NCBI RefSeq assembly: GCF_963855985.1
Contig: NC_087100.1
Span: 1,957,001 to 2,021,000, forward strand
Reading direction: 5' to 3'
DNA from: Ostrinia nubilalis
Lineage: Eukaryota; Arthropoda; Insecta; Lepidoptera; Crambidae
DNA length: 64,000 bases
Shown here piece after piece: positions 1-14,800 of this stretch. The translations under genes were made by a program, and so were the position numbers. The number at the start of each line of letters is the position of its first letter. Position 1 is the first letter of the stretch. The notes under the pieces are model-generated. The model worked only from the letters and a program-made list of their open reading frames with translations, was not told the origin of the DNA and searched no databases.

Positions 1-306
1 ATAATCTTTTCAAAACTATTTTGTATGTTTTCCTGAATACTTTTTTTACGCGCAAATGCGAGCTCATGTTTTTACAAGCTTTTGAGTACCAAATCATTAT
101 CTATTTAACCGACGAAATACTTGATAGAGTCAAATAAGTGATCACACATCAATAGCTCTTTTAAAAAACAAGATGATACTTTCGGCATTTATTTACATTT
201 ATAAGTTCCATTTAATATTGTGGCCTGAAAATTGAGTATTTAGAAGAAAAGTGTAGTGCAAATAAACCCGAATTGAAAAGTGGAAAGCAGATGATTTTAT
301 TTTATA

Positions 307-512
307 TCTATACTAATATTATAAAGAGGAAAGATTTGTACCTATTTTTTGTATGTTTGTAATGAATAGGCTCAAAAAGTACTGGGCCGATTTAAAAAAT
401 TCTTTCACCATTCGAAAGCTACATTATCCACGAGTAACATAGGCTAAATTTTATTTTGGAAAAACATAGGGTTCAGGGGTCCACGCGCGCGAAGCCGCGG
501 GCGGAAAGCTAG
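307..512 (+). mobile_element. Lep1-type non-autonomous Helitron
   Basis: Starts TCTATACTAATATTATAAAG after an A and ends GGCGGAAAGCTAG before a T, the A|TC...CTAG|T arrangement of Helitrons. A GC-rich hairpin (CGCGCGAAGCCGCG) lies just upstream of the CTAG end. It is 206 bp and has no coding capacity. The family is very common in Lepidoptera. Confidence 0.85.
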
Positions 513-727
513 TCGTCAATATTCCTGCTCAATAAAAATTTATAACCTCGTTTAAAGTCACTTTATAAGATCATAGAGTACATTAAACCAGCGCTTTCCA
601 CAGGAGCGTGTGGGTAGGACCGGTGCATTTCGAAAGTAGACGCCGACTGTACAATACATTCATATCTATCCACTGTACAATCAGCTGCATATAGGTACTG
701 TGTAGATTCCTTTTTTTATCCACAACG

Positions 728-957
728 AGGAAGCTCTTGGCCTGTATCTCACTTGATGGTAAGTGATGATCAGGCCCGAAGGTGGAAGCGAGCTTCACCC
801 GGAATCCTCAACCACGGAGGAACTGGCTGTCTTACCTCTAACTGCCGGAACACAACAATGCTGTTAACATTGTTGTTATGGCGACAGACTTAGGTAAGAT
901 GGTGGTAGCTAGCCAGGCGGACTTAGAACAAGCCCTACCAACCCATCCTGTTTGACG
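728..957. repeat. Dispersed repeat fragment (SINE/LINE-tail type)
   Basis: The stretch reading CTTGATGGTAAGTGATGATC...GGTGGTAGCTAGCC resembles a widely dispersed lepidopteran retroelement segment. A degraded second copy occurs at about 34010-34075 (CAGCTTCATCTCGAATCCTCAACCAC-like). The family was not determined. Confidence 0.5.
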
Positions 958-1185
958 TTAAACCTCATTGGCTTGTAATTAAATTGTCTAACTTGACATT
1001 GGAACTAATAAACATCTCTCTACATTCACGATTAGTACTGATTACAGATTAAACTGTTCCATTATACTGATCAGATGAACTAATGTGCATCCAAAAACTA
1101 ACCATGAATGTCTAGCATTAAAGAGTACCTATTGATTGCCATTAAACAAAAAAAGAAGTGAAATTGACTGTCGGTATAGATAGAG

Positions 1186-1412
1186 CAGCGGTTCCCGAAT
1201 GGTGGTCCGCGGAACCCTGGGGTTCCGTGGAAAGGCCGCAAGGGCTCCGTAAAAAATATTATCCCACGTTTCGTGACCGACGTTGTTCGCTCGCACCGAC
1301 TTGTTTACGCACAAGGGAGGGGCAGGGCGTGCGGGCGGTGTAGTACGGGGGTTCCGCTAGGAAAAGTATAATCAATTAGGGTTCCTTGGCAAAAAAAAAT
1401 TGGGAAACCCTG
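1186..1412. mobile_element. hAT-type MITE with 8-bp target duplication
   Basis: The ends CAGCGGTTCCC and GGGAAACCCTG are imperfect inverted repeats. The element is bounded by a perfect 8-bp duplication AGATAGAG (1178-1185 and 1413-1420). CAG-G ends and an 8-bp duplication are the hAT signature. The interior has no transposase. Confidence 0.85.
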
Positions 1413-2299
1413 AGATAGAGTATTGACTTTCAGGCGTATCTGACTGTACGTACACGGCATTGATCTACGAGCTACCATTCATCCCACTTATATCCGAACG
1501 CATTGCACACTTTCTCTATGCGGATGGTGTTTACATTTAAATCAAACCATGATCATTGTTATTATGTTAATTAAGTAAGCCTTTTCCTGCAATAAGAAAT
1601 TGACTTAATTTTGACATTACTGTGTGTAGAGAAGGATTGTTCTTTTAGCTCGTATCTACAGCTTCCCAATAGATTTGAATGGTTTATTTAGATTACAATG
1701 GCCGCGAACATTATGTGGTTAAAAATGCCAACTTTGTTGTAATTTTATTACCTACATCACGGTCTTCTATTCTATTCATTTTCAATAGAAAAGAAGACTA
1801 TGATCATGAAGTGTAAATCACTCCAGACATTAACTTCAGTTTTTGCAAAGAATCTACGCCTTGGAAAGGCTTTTATTTAATGTCTTTAAAACACGTAAAT
1901 CTTCACATTATAGATGCACTTTTTATGCATCACATTGTTAGGCAAGTATCCGCAAATAGCTTAGTATTTTTTGCGACGTTTTTGCGCACGCCTTGCGCAC
2001 TCCTGCGCCCAACCGACCGTTAAATTGTTCTGCGGCATAATCGCTAGTGTTATGAATAACAATCGGTCTAGACAGGTAAACCAGATTAGAAAATAGATTT
2101 CAATTAAAAACAACAGTTTTTGTTGGGCCCAGTAACCGGATAATGTTGATTGGAAATCGTTTTATAGTGGACACGTAATGCAGGGCGTTGTTTAGTACTT
2201 GTTTTACTGGTAACGTTAGCGATCAAAGATCGTTTTGTCATGTTTTCCCACACTTTTCCTTTTAGCTCTTATGATAACTGTCTGTAAAATATTTCATTA

Positions 2300-2485
2300 T
2301 ACAGGGTGGAGACCAATTATTTCTAGACTATACAAGATATCGAAAATGCAATTTTGAATGCACCCAAAAACCTGGTTAGGTTCCTTCCTAGAGTGGGCAC
2401 TGGGCAGCTCAGAAGTCCACAGGCCCCTTCGTGGAAATTATTTGGCGAAGTCTTTCTCCAGCAGTAGACCTTCGTCTAGCTACAT
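2300..2485 (+). mobile_element. RTE-like LINE 3' scrap
   Basis: The segment ending near 2480 can be read as a degraded version of the RTE-clade C-terminus that occurs better preserved elsewhere in the window ([16 protein letters not shown]). It is short and damaged, so the call is tentative. Confidence 0.3.
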
Positions 2486-2624
2486 GAGAAGAAACAATGC
2501 TTATTTTGAAAAATCTACCACTTTGGTATGCCTGTCAATTTAAGATTCATGGTGATTACTAAAGTTAGGTTTTTTTAAGCCATGTGCAATACAATGTAAA
2601 TAATTGATCTTTTTTGTCCAACAG

Positions 2625-2804
2625 GTGGTGGCCCGTCGCTCGGACCTGAAGCTGATCGTGACGTCAGCTACCATGGACTCGTCCAAGTTCTCAGCGTTCT
2701 TCGGAAATGTCCCCACCTTCACGATCCCGGGGCGGACCTTCCCTGTAGAGACGTTCTTCGCGAAGAATGTGTGTGAAGACTACGTGGATGGGGCTGTTAA
2801 ACAG
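2625..2804 (+). CDS. Dhx38: Dhx38 exon a (helicase motif III)
   Basis: Acceptor CCAACAG, donor CAG|GTAAGT, phase 0 to 0, 60 codons from [18 protein letters not shown] to DYVDGAVKQ. Contains the SAT motif that couples ATP hydrolysis to unwinding, and the PGRTFPV stretch typical of PRP16. Confidence 0.95.
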
Positions 2805-5800
2805 GTAAGTCTTGATCCATCACTAGCTAGCTCGGACCTGCAGGTCTATTCCGAAACGCTGTTTACGTAGTTTCGGGCATATCTGTCACCGTCGCTCATG
2901 CTAGCATCTCGCCTTGCGTGAGAGGGATGGCAACATTCGAAAGTTCTGACAACGTTTTTCGGAGTAGTCCCCCCTGAAGCTGATCGTGACGTCAGCGACT
3001 ATGGACTCGTCCAAGTTCTCGGCGTTCTTCGGAAACGTCCCACGGTCACAATCCCGGGTAGGACTTTCCTCTACAGTAGGTAGGCGAAGAACGTCTGTTC
3101 TTCGCGAAAAATGTGTGTGAAGACTTCGTGGATGGGGCTGTTAAACAAGTATGTTGAATTTCGGTCTGTCACAGATGTAGCTGAAACAGTATGTAGTTGA
3201 CACTCTAGGATACATATAGGATAGGATAAGAACACAGAATATTTCTATCCTGAATATGACCCTCTCTATGTGTTTACTACCAGGTTGAATCGGTGAAGCC
3301 GTCATGGATAGTAAAAAGTTGATCGTATGTACACTGAAACATAGAAAATTGAATTTTTATGTATTTAAATTATATTATACCTTATGTGTGTGAACTTGCC
3401 TTACCCGAACATTTTTTAAATACTTATGTATTTAAATTATATTATACCTTATGTGTGTGAACTTGCCTTACCCGAACTTGACCCGCCGATTTTATTGTAG
3501 ATATTTTCATACACACAAACATATTTTTTGTTAGTCCATTAAGCTAAAAAAATCATAGCACTACTTTTATTACTTAAGGCCGGGTAGCAGAGAAAATGGC
3601 GAAAATGAGGTTTTCATTTATCATTTTTGAGGTACTAAACAGTAAAATTAAAGGCTAAGATTTTTATTGGGCATAGTTGAGGATATTTTCTAGGGCTATT
3701 AACGGATGGAAACACGATTTGATGAAGTTGACTCGATAGAATAAATTCCCAAAGTTACCTCTATTCGTTTTCTATTTATGGTTTTATTTTTAAAATAAGC
3801 GATTTGAGATTCTAAATCTTTTACTAAACTAAAGTTCAGAAATAACTTGAGGGCTTTTAACGGATGAAATTTTTATATTGCGTCTTGTTTAGTTACTATG
3901 TTAAAAAATGTGGAAAAAATCGTCCATGACGGCTTGGACAATCTCAATCAGTCGCGCGGTGGCGCTTACGGAGGACGGACGTGTGTCAGTTTTATGGCCG
4001 TGACAGTTCGCGATTTGTCAATATTTTTGACAATGATGACTTTGATGAGTCACAGTATAATAATATCAGTGCTACTGGAGAAAGCTAAAATTTTTGATAA
4101 TTAAGAATTATCAATTTTGTCTGCCTATTGAAATTTAAATCGTTCGCATCCTTTTAAACGAAGACTCTACTCATGATACATAGTACATTCCTCAAATATG
4201 AGACAAAACCAATGAGTTAAAATTAAATTTTATTAGTACCTACATACAATCGTCTTACACTCTTTAGAAGACACTGACACTGAAACAAATAAATAATAAA
4301 AAATTAGGTCAGTGGGTCAAATGTAGGGGCAGCTGCACGTCACTGAAAGACGATTCTGTTTACTCGGCATCTGGGCTGGAGAACATGAACCCTTGTTTAC
4401 AGATGCAGATGTAAATGGAGTTATAACTGGACAAATTTTACATGAAATGTGTAACAGAAATCAGTTAAAAGACACATACATGGAATACCAATAAGGTTGC
4501 GGAGGGAAAGCTACCTATACAGGGTGTTACTTTGCATTCTTGCCATATTTACTGAGGTTACTATATTACTGATACTGAACACAAATCCGTAAAAAAATAA
4601 TGCCCGAAAATTTTTTTTTTAATCTTGAGTATTTTATTTTATCGACAATCTGTTAAACACATCACTAATTATCGTAACGCATGCACATCACTTGTTGGCG
4701 ATGGCGATGAAGACTTTTTTACTTTTTATTGTATTTTTAAATATCTATTGCAATCTATTGTCTTTAAAATGTCTTTTTGACACTTGTAAAAAACTGAGAA
4801 ATCCATCAATCACAAATCACGATAAAAATAATACAAAAATGTCTGAAGTGTATTCAAACAACGAATAATTTAATCAAAATGGTGCTTGGAGTGTCTGCAA
4901 GACGTCTTAGATGAAATGCTTGATGACGTACCCTTAACGTTACACCAAATGCTCTACTACCAGCAGGATGGTGCTCCCCCACAATAAGGACGCCAAGTGG
5001 GCGAATAATACGTTTGGTGAACAGTGGATTGGCCACCACGATCCTCGGACCTGACACCAATGGATTTTTGGAGTGACTTGAAACGACTGGTATGCGCAGA
5101 AGAGATAAACAGTGTAAACGCGTTACATGAAAGGATTGTTTTAGTGAAACTGTGAGACAAAACGTTAAAACGTTATGTGTTGCGAAAACTAAAGCGAAAA
5201 ACCTACGCTTCGCCGTGCTAGACTGTGCCTTCATCAGAAAGGAGGACACTTTGAACACTTGCTTCGCAGTACGTAAACTTTGTAAGTAGGAACTTATAAA
5301 TAAATAATTAATTGTGAATAAGGTGATTTCATTTCATACTTAATTTATTAATTTGTAAAAATAGGGTACAATGTTAAAATTAATTAAAACACTAATAATT
5401 ATTACGTATTTTTGACGGTCCTAAGCCCGTAAAGTAGAAAGGAAAATCTGAAATCAACTGAATAGTTTTTTAAAATAATTGTTATGACTGGATAAAAAGG
5501 CTGGTACCCAGAGCCATAAAACAACAGATTATTAAGAACTAGGCCACGCCCACTAGGTTTATTCCACTTGCACCTGTAGAACGTGCGAGACAAAATGGGT
5601 TTATTCCAATTTGTACTGAAAAACCAAAATTACTAAAATCTTAGTGTACTTTCTTTATGGGAGTCTCTTGTTTATCTTAAATAATAGGTATTGGTTCCCT
5701 ACTTTTATCTCTGTGAATATGGCAAGAATGCAAAGTAACACGGTGTATAAACTAGCGGCCGCCCGCGACTTCGTTCGCGTAGACCTCGTTTTACCCCCGT

Positions 5801-8800
5801 TAGATATCATGTTGATAGATGGCGTTTCACGGCTTCCCCCGAATGAATATTTACGAACGTCATACAGTAGTTTGTCCAGCGCTGTAGATTTTAACCAATG
5901 ACGATAGGTAGATGGCGCTTTTTAGACACGTCTTATTTATTTATTGAAATGTATTTGTCACATATCGTCATAAGTGTTAGCCTATATGTTAATCTGGGTT
6001 ATAAACAATAATACTGTAAAGTTTCAACAAAATCCGTCCAGTAGTTTTTGCGTGAAAGAGTAACAAACATCCAGACATCCAAACTTTCGCCTTTGTAATA
6101 TTAGTAGGAAGTAGGATATTTCACAATCCAAACTAATATTTTACTATTTAGTTTAGCATTTACTTACCTACAGTAAATATTAGTTTGGATTGTGAAATGT
6201 TTAAAATAAAAAAAAGAATAAAACAAAATAGGGTTTCAAATTACCTATCTTTATCTAATTTATAAAGAGGTAAAGTTTGTGTGTTTGTATATTTGTTAAA
6301 TTGTAAGGGGTAATCTCGGGATCTACTGAACCGATTTTAAAAAATCTTTCACCAATAGAAAGCCACATTATATTTGAGTGTAATAGGTTATATAAAAACC
6401 GAAAAATACTACGCGGGCGAAGCGGCGGGCGGAAAGCTAGTTTATTTATAATTATGTACGAGCATAATTATTAAAGTCTAAGTCAAACATTCTTTATTTG
6501 TGTGGACCTATATTAACGAGAGATTACAAGGCGTCAAATATTTAAAAACTATTATAAAGCTAAATTTTGCTCTCATGGAGCCTTTACCTACTCTGACAAA
6601 TCAAGACTTAAAGAAGAAACTAATAATAAAACTATTTAACTGTCCTGCAATGAAAAGCTTGATCGGGTACAACACCTCAAGTTATTTTAGAACTTGATTT
6701 CATTAAAATACTGAATATCAAATCGCTTAGGTATCTAAAGTCAAACGATTCTGAAATGTCAAGTGGCATAAAGTTGGGACTAATAAATAACCCATTAAGA
6801 TAGTAGCGCCCTCCTGTCAATGACATACCTGGAACGTTAGAGTATTGGACAACTAGTAAAAATGCTTTGTCCTAAATGACTGACGGATATCGTAGATACC
6901 TGAAAGTTGGAAGGTGTGTTCTTTGTATGACGTAGGCATCCAATTTTCCGAAATGGGGTCATGAAATGAAGTGGGTGAAAAAAGGAAGCAAAGATTGTAT
7001 GGGACAGTGATTCTTTGGTTCAATCTACTTGAAATTTTGCTTAACAATTCCTTAATATTATAATTCATGACAAACGTGTGAAAGGGTAGAAAGTTATTTT
7101 GGGAGTCATTTGCGTCGAAGTTGATATCAATACTAGATACTTACTGCTTTTGATTTAATTACTTTTTATTTTTACAAGTGTTTGAAAACTCCATGTCAGA
7201 TTGCAATCAATGTCAAGTGAAATCTCAAATTGAAATGTCTCAATCTCAATGAGGAGGCTCTGCATTTATTCCTAGAATTCCCCTAACACCGTCAAATCAC
7301 CCTTTCGAATTCAAGACAGTGCAGTTTCCCATCAAAATCTGCTTCGTAATGACTATAAACGAAGCTCAAAGTCAAACTCTAGCAACCTCTGCATAAACTC
7401 CCATGAGTGCTCACGGTTACCTGACGCAGGCACCCAGGTAACCGCGTGTGATGCTCATAGTGATTTTCGATACAGAGCCCCGTAATACGTTGTACATAAA
7501 TTATGGAAAGAAAACACCCAGACCAATACAAACAAATATGTATGCAATTTTAGTATGATATTTTTATTTATTAATAAACAAAAAGACTGAACAAAATTGA
7601 TGCGTATACTGATTAATGTAATTAACCACATGGAAAGTTTTGTGAAATGCAACAACTATAATTTATTATCTAAGCTCTAAATAATCGCTACTACAAGTAA
7701 CTGATCATAAAATATTTTTCTGATGAACTGATCATTAAATGACCTACCGATAGGTCGGGTGACGTAATCTTGAAATTCTTTTGGCCGGCGCGGAACTTCC
7801 GGAAGGTCGGGTGATGCCACGCCTCTTTGAACCGTGTTTACTTTGGCAGTTATATTTTATATTTATTCGATTCTAAAATATATTCCCAAAAATTCTGAAA
7901 GGTGTTTTAATTTGTATCACTTGGATATGATTTGTATTAGAAAGTGTTGTGAGTGTGACGCTTGAACGGAAGGAAGTCAACCTAACCTAACCAACTAGTA
8001 TTTTTATACTGTGTAGCTGGGAGAGCTCTTTGGCGCGCTGTCTTCGGCGAAGTATTGCGCGCGCAGATTTTGACAGCGTGAAATACCTACTTTAGCAGAA
8101 ATACCAAGCCTTAAAATTAAAACAAACATAGTACTAATGTGATAATGTTTGGTTTAGTGCATTTTCATGCATATTCATAGTGTTGTTAATTAATGCAAAA
8201 CGCTCACGATTTCGAACGGCTCGCTGTTTTGTAGAAACATTCCTGCAATTATTACAATTACAAATTACAATCTCAAATGTAGCTTTGCCTCTTAATATTT
8301 GTGTGTAAAATTGTGTTTGTGTTCACACATTCATGCATAACAAGTGTATGCTTGGGCACAAAATATTTGAACGTCGATATCTTCAAAACTACTTTACAAA
8401 AACGAGTCCCTCATCCAAATATATGTTATTGGGTGTACCTAAACTTAAAATTACTTAAAAACAAAGCGTCCATTAGCTATGCGTTTTTTTATTTATTTAC
8501 ATTTTTTTTTATGTGACAGGAGGCAAACTACATAATTTATATGTATCTTTTATTTCTTTGCATGTTCATTTAATATTTTTATTTGAAGCGAAGCCGGGAC
8601 TTCAAAAAAGAATTATTATTTCTTTGTAATTTGTTGCGAATTCGATTGGCAGATGTTTTTCGAGCGACAAAACTTTTTTTTACGCTGAATTTAAGTCAAA
8701 TGTCTTGTGGCAACCCTAATTTAATTAGAAACGGTTCCATATAATAAACGCGCGTTTTACGAACAATCAAGTGGGCATTTACAATAATCGCTTAAACGGT

Positions 8801-11800
8801 TAGGTAATGCATGTTTCCTGTTGCAAACTGCAATAACATTATACTAAATTAGTATTTTTAAGTGCGAAGAAGAAAAAAAGATAATAAATGCTGTCTACGC
8901 ACAGTTTTTTTAGGGAAAGGTAGTTTTATTACTTGCTTCTTGCACTTTGACTACACACAATCTATCACACAGTAGGCTTATAGCATAGTATCACTTAACT
9001 AAATCGAGAAATAAGTATAATATATCCTTGGATATAAATATCGATCGGTTTGAGAAATGACAGGTTTTTCCAGAGCAAACTTTTCGTTCGATCGTTAATT
9101 ACAGCCAAATGACAAAGGCTTCCCGAAGGATTTTCATAGCGACCAAACTTTTATCTCGTCTTATTTCATCCCTTTCTGGCTTTTTTTGGCTGATAATACC
9201 GAAAATCATTAAAGATAGTTCAGCAATAGCGACGAAAATGTAACAAATAGAACATTGACCAACCTTTGAACGAAACGGAAGATTTGCCAATTAACATCGA
9301 TTTGCATGTTACTTGTTTATCGATATCGGCTCTCGATTACGAAACGAATCGGCACATTCTTGCCGCAAGCGGGAACTGCATGGGTCGACGACCCGTTGCA
9401 AACCTGGTTGACTGTAATTGTAAATGTAACAACGTAAAATGCATCCTTTTTGGATGACATATTTTTTATGCGTTCTCATGTTACTCGTCTGTCTTTTGTT
9501 TTCGTACGCCCGTAATCGCAAACGATGCTTCCATAAGTCCATAAGTGAAGCAGCAAATTGAATGCACAGCGTTGAATAGAGCTCTGTGATTGGTTCATTT
9601 TGGTTCATTTGTGACTCTGTGCGTCCACGCGCACTGTGAGACCTCATTTATAGTAATGTTTGTGAATATGGGCGTCAGTCATCCTTGCATTGTGTTGCTT
9701 TGGGGTCATTGTAGTGTAAATAATGTACTAGCGTACATTATACCTCAATGTTTCGGGCAGAAAAGTTCTCGAGTAGCGACCACGGACTTATTGTTGGCAG
9801 GCATCCCAATAAATGATCTGGTAAGGATCACGCGAAGCTCCTCGATGCGAGCAATGCAGGATTGGTATTTGTGGAAATCCTTGGGGTAGGCCTTTGTCCA
9901 GCAGTGGATGTCATTTGGCTGAAATGAACTCTTCTCCCTCCTCTTCCGAGGTTTCCGGCGACTGGGACCGCAATTAACTAGGACCGCGGTCCCAGTCGCC
10001 GGATCCGTAAAAATTAAATCATTTTCTTTCGGCGACTGGGACCACTCATAAACTTTAGTACGGTACCGATTTTAGCTTGAATAATATATTTCTTTAACCC
10101 TCCGTGTACGAGGTGACTAAAAGTTACGTCCCGTACCAGGTGGGGTATGACATACCCCAATATACAAGGTGATAAAACTTTAATAAAAAAAATTTTTAGG
10201 TGGTATTTAATATTGATATTGATTATTTACGTATGCTAATTAGGTGTAAGAAAAGCTCTGAGCTGAAAATATGTATTATAACATTTTTGTAATAAACAAA
10301 AACAAAAAGTCACAATTTCCGTTGTTCTTGTAATTTAGGAATCAGTTTCTTATATATAATTTTTAATTAGTGCCTTTAATTATGACAACCATTTTATTTA
10401 ACAAAGTACAAGATATTTACTTATAATTTAAAAGTAAATTAAAAACTGGAGGGTATAAATTTATTTTGATCATCGTATTTTAATTTACCCCAATTCTAAT
10501 AAAAGAAAATGAGTATGCTCAATGCATAAAATGGGAGCGTAACAATTTTATTTATTTATAAAATATGTATTCCATTTCAGCAGCCCATAAATTATATCAC
10601 CAAGTATAAATTGTAGCCCATAAGTGTATGTTCACATACATCTTCGGATCTCAGTACTAAACTTCCAGATTCGCACTAAAAGTCATCTTATTTGACTAAA
10701 AGTGCTTGAAAATTTCAGATTCCGTGAAAATCACGAAAAATATTATTTATATTGAATTTTATTCAATTAACAAAGCTAAAAATATATAAATTACACCAAA
10801 ACTGTTACATATTTTTTTAAACTTTTTAATAACGTCCCGTACCAGGTGGGGTGTGTGACACCCACACGCACTTTAAAGGCATGTAACTCAGTTGGTATTC
10901 ACCGCTGGACTGATTTTGCAACGCTGATCGAAGCAGCAGCGCCATAATTCCAGCTACTGAGAATTTCAAATTTAGCACTTGCAAATTTTTAAAATTATGA
11001 CGATTTTTAAAGGACTGGGGTGTGTCACACCCCACCTCGTACAGCGAGGGTTAAGTTGTCTATGAGTGGTCCTAGTCCAGTGGTTCTTAACCGGTGGTCC
11101 GCGGACCACTGGTGGTCCCTGGAAGCATCTCAAGTGGTCCACGAAGACATCATAATAAACAAGTGACGTGACGTGATGAGTCGAGTCAGTACAATGCAAA
11201 CGGCGCACAGTGGGTGAGAAATCGACCTCCCCATTCATAGGATTTTGAAAAAAAAAGTGGTCCCTGACAAGACAGAAATTTGGTAAAACTAAGAATTCAT
11301 GAAGAGACATGATGAAAACTAAGAAATCATTCAATTCTAAACCTCAAGAATTCATGCTTGCACGCCCTTTAGACGTCCATATCATTATTTTGCGACATCT
11401 TTTTTATAGTCAGCGAGAACCCTGCAGCTGATCTTGGACTCCAAGACAATTCGACTTAATTTAGAAGTTCGTTTAGTCATCATATTTACAAATAATTTAT
11501 TAACCTGTTCGAGCCCGAGGGGAAGACAAATTCAGCGAAATAAAAAGTTCATAAATCGTTTGATTGCACGTCAGATTTATGCAAAAACTAGCTTTCCGCC
11601 CGCGGCTTCGCCCGCGTGGAATTTTGTCTGTCACAGAAAAACTTTATCGCGCGCGTCCCTGTTTCAAAAACCGGGATAAAAACTATCCTATGTTCTTTCC
11701 CGGGACTCAAACTATCTCTATGCCAAATTTCATCAAAATCGGTTGCGAGGTTTAAGCGGGAAAGCGTAACAGACAGACAGACAGACAGAGTTACTTTCGC

Positions 11801-14800
11801 ATTTATAATATTAGTTGGGATGCATTCCGCCTGTCGTCGCCTTTGCGTGTTTATGAGCCTTGATTAAACGAAAGATAAATTCAATTTTTGAACGTTGGCA
11901 TTGTTTTTTTATCATAAGTTGAACGAACTCTATGGCTGAGTTGCACCACCTAACTTTAACAGTAACTTTACGGTAACCGGTATGCATTTACACGTTTGTT
12001 AAAGGACATGCATCGGTCGTTGATATTAATTATCGTCTAATACGCTCCTAAATAACGGTTTTAGAAGTTGAAATTCTCTACAGTAGTGTTTTTCAACCTG
12101 TGGGTCGCCAAGCCTCTGTAGGGTCTGTGGTCGCCTCCTGTAGGGTCTGTGGTCAAAAACTACCTCAGTAAAAGAATCAGTAAAGTTATAATGATATCCG
12201 AAATCTAATTATTCAAATACATAAATGTTGTATGGATTGAAATATTCGGAACCTACAACATCTTTGTAACATAAAATGCATGAAAAAAAGCGAGCGGTCG
12301 GGGGGTCGCGAAATATTTTTTCATACCAGGGGGGTCGCGTCATGTAAAAGGTTGAAAAACACTGTTCTACATCTATTGTATCAAGAGCTAGACACACGAC
12401 TAAGCTAGACACACGAGTTATAGTAATTTATCTTTGGTGTTTAATTATTTTTTGTTCTAAGTTTATCGCGCTGAAAACAATTATGCGGGGTACTTAATAT
12501 GTAAAACTTAAAGCATAAAAAACTACACTACCGTGACTATGCGGGGCATAATAATTGAACAAAATTAGTATTTACTAACAGACTAGCAAAACTAAAAGTA
12601 AAATCGAGTTTTTTCGGTTCAACATAGAAAAACTTTCGTGCATTGCCCTAGAGTTGCTGAAAATGTCGAACTATGACTATTCCATTTTCACACTCAGATT
12701 TTTCGGTTGTTTCTGATATATTATTAAACATTTACATATCATACGTACTATGTACCTGCTTATTTTCTTCTAAACAACTGAAATTGTGGAGACCTGTTGC
12801 ATTTTGAAAGAATGTATGCAACTGGTGTAAAGCCTGTAATTAAATGGTGTGATAAATAGCGCTTTTGCGATTGATCTACGCCACGCCATCATTAGAACAA
12901 CTAATGGGACAAGTTGTCCGTGGTCCGGTTTATGCAACGCAGAAGCAGCCAACATGAAGAAAAAAATGAAAAGTAAAAAGTATACTCTGCACTAAGCGTA
13001 TAAACTTGGCATAATATCTGATCGCAGACCAGCCAAGCGATTCTTTCTCAGTATATCAATATTTCTTTAAAGGACTTGTAAATTACTCATAAGGGTTTTA
13101 AAAGTTAATTAAGACTATATCCGCCTTTTAATTGATCGTACAGCCCACACGCGACATGCCCAGTTGCCCACACACAGACAATTTCAGACGTTGACTGAGT
13201 CACTGTCTAGTGCATTTTGTTTATTCTTTACCATCAAATAGCTGTTATTTTCTTTTAGTTTATTTTGATGTTACATAAATATAACGTATTTTATTTAGGA
13301 ATATTGAGACGAACATAGTTTATCGTAACTAAATACTGCTCAATATGCATTAAGGTGTCACTAATTAATCACAAAGATCCGGGCCTCTTCAGGGCGAGAA
13401 TGAATAGGCATTTACGGGCGGGTAAGGTCCACCTTAAAATGCACAAAGTTTTTTCAGTCTATTTTTAATGATAGCGGTATGCGGTACATCTGCTCATCTC
13501 GCTCGCTTGCAATTGTTTGTTGAACTTATATCGACATTGAGCAATATCTCAGCTAGTATCCTGTGTCTGCAGGTGCGATTGCAGTCAAATACTTACTTGG
13601 CCTGTTCTTCATAAAAAAAAATATTTTTTTCACGTTGTATCTATCTTGCATAGCCCGGCCCACCACCTCGATCTAACAAATGGGTAGGCGCGGCGTGTTT
13701 GCAACTGCGTTCACTGCCACTAATTAAATTACCACGGCTACAATTGGCAATGATTCGCAATGTAGCCCTTAAGCCGCCCCAATAAGGTGCACATTACCAC
13801 CTGACTTGGTGGGTGGTACGACGTTCGATGACCGGCAAGCCCAAGTTTGGGGTCTTTGAATGAGCACAGTCGATCCAGGTTTATGTACGTATTTTGTATT
13901 TGTTTTGTTTTGGTAACAAATGTTAAGTCGGCAATAACATTTTTTAAAAGATAACCAACTACTAGCAAACCTAAAAAAAAAGCAATAAACAATAAAAAAA
14001 ATAACTTTTAAACCTTTGAGATTGAGAATAAAAGTTAGCCAGGGAGCTCAAGGAAATGTATGTAGTGTACCCATTGTCTACTAGCCCCCTTATTAATAAG
14101 TTACACCCAGGATGAACATGGATTAAAATGACATTTCCATACTAAATGACAATTTAAACCAGAGTTCAACTAGGGTGTAACTTTAATTAATTAGGGCATA
14201 AGTACAGGGTATAATTTCAAAAATGCACAAATTACGATTAGCAATACAGACAGACCACCCACAGACGTAGATTGTTTCGTCTGCATAGTAATAAAACACT
14301 CGTTTTAATTAATATTCCTACGCACTGCTATTTGTATTTGCACACAATGCGTTGAACGCGCAATATCCGATCGAAACGTTCTAGAAACGCAAATCCTGAA
14401 AATACCGGCGCTTTTAGTAATTTCAAGTATAACAATCGCGAATAGTCGTGAAACTCGTGTTGATCTAAAATTAATTACAGTTTTATTAATTCTAGTGAAA
14501 TAATTAGCACTTTCGTTTCAATTAAACCTACAGTTAAAAAAAAATGATAACTCTACATCATTGTAGGTATCACTTCAGAAATAAAATTAATAAATTACAT
14601 TTTTCATGTTAGGATATTCTTCTCTTTATGATTTCTTGATGACTGTGCCAGGTTTATTTAAGATTTTTGTCACTGATCTAAAATTGTACATTCCCCTTAC
14701 CGATTGTAGAAAAAAGTCTACTATTTCACATTACATTTCTTCATTTATATGAACTTCTATAAAGTTCTAACCGAACCGTGAGCAAATTACAAATAAAAAA

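Larger units (their letters stand above)
1..2624. other. Upstream intron of Dhx38, no exon seen
   Basis: No helicase coding sequence (for example a DEAH exon) is visible, so this is read as the intron before the first exon in the window. It holds the Helitron, dispersed repeat, hAT element and LINE scrap listed separately. The rest (513-727, 960-1177, 1421-2300) shows nothing recognisable. Confidence 0.6.

Noticed and set aside
11616..11867. Protein [14 protein letters not shown]...[11 protein letters not shown], also at 37604-37885
   Set aside because: It is the translation of a Lep1 Helitron. The two frames match because the elements are near-identical, and the family is non-coding.
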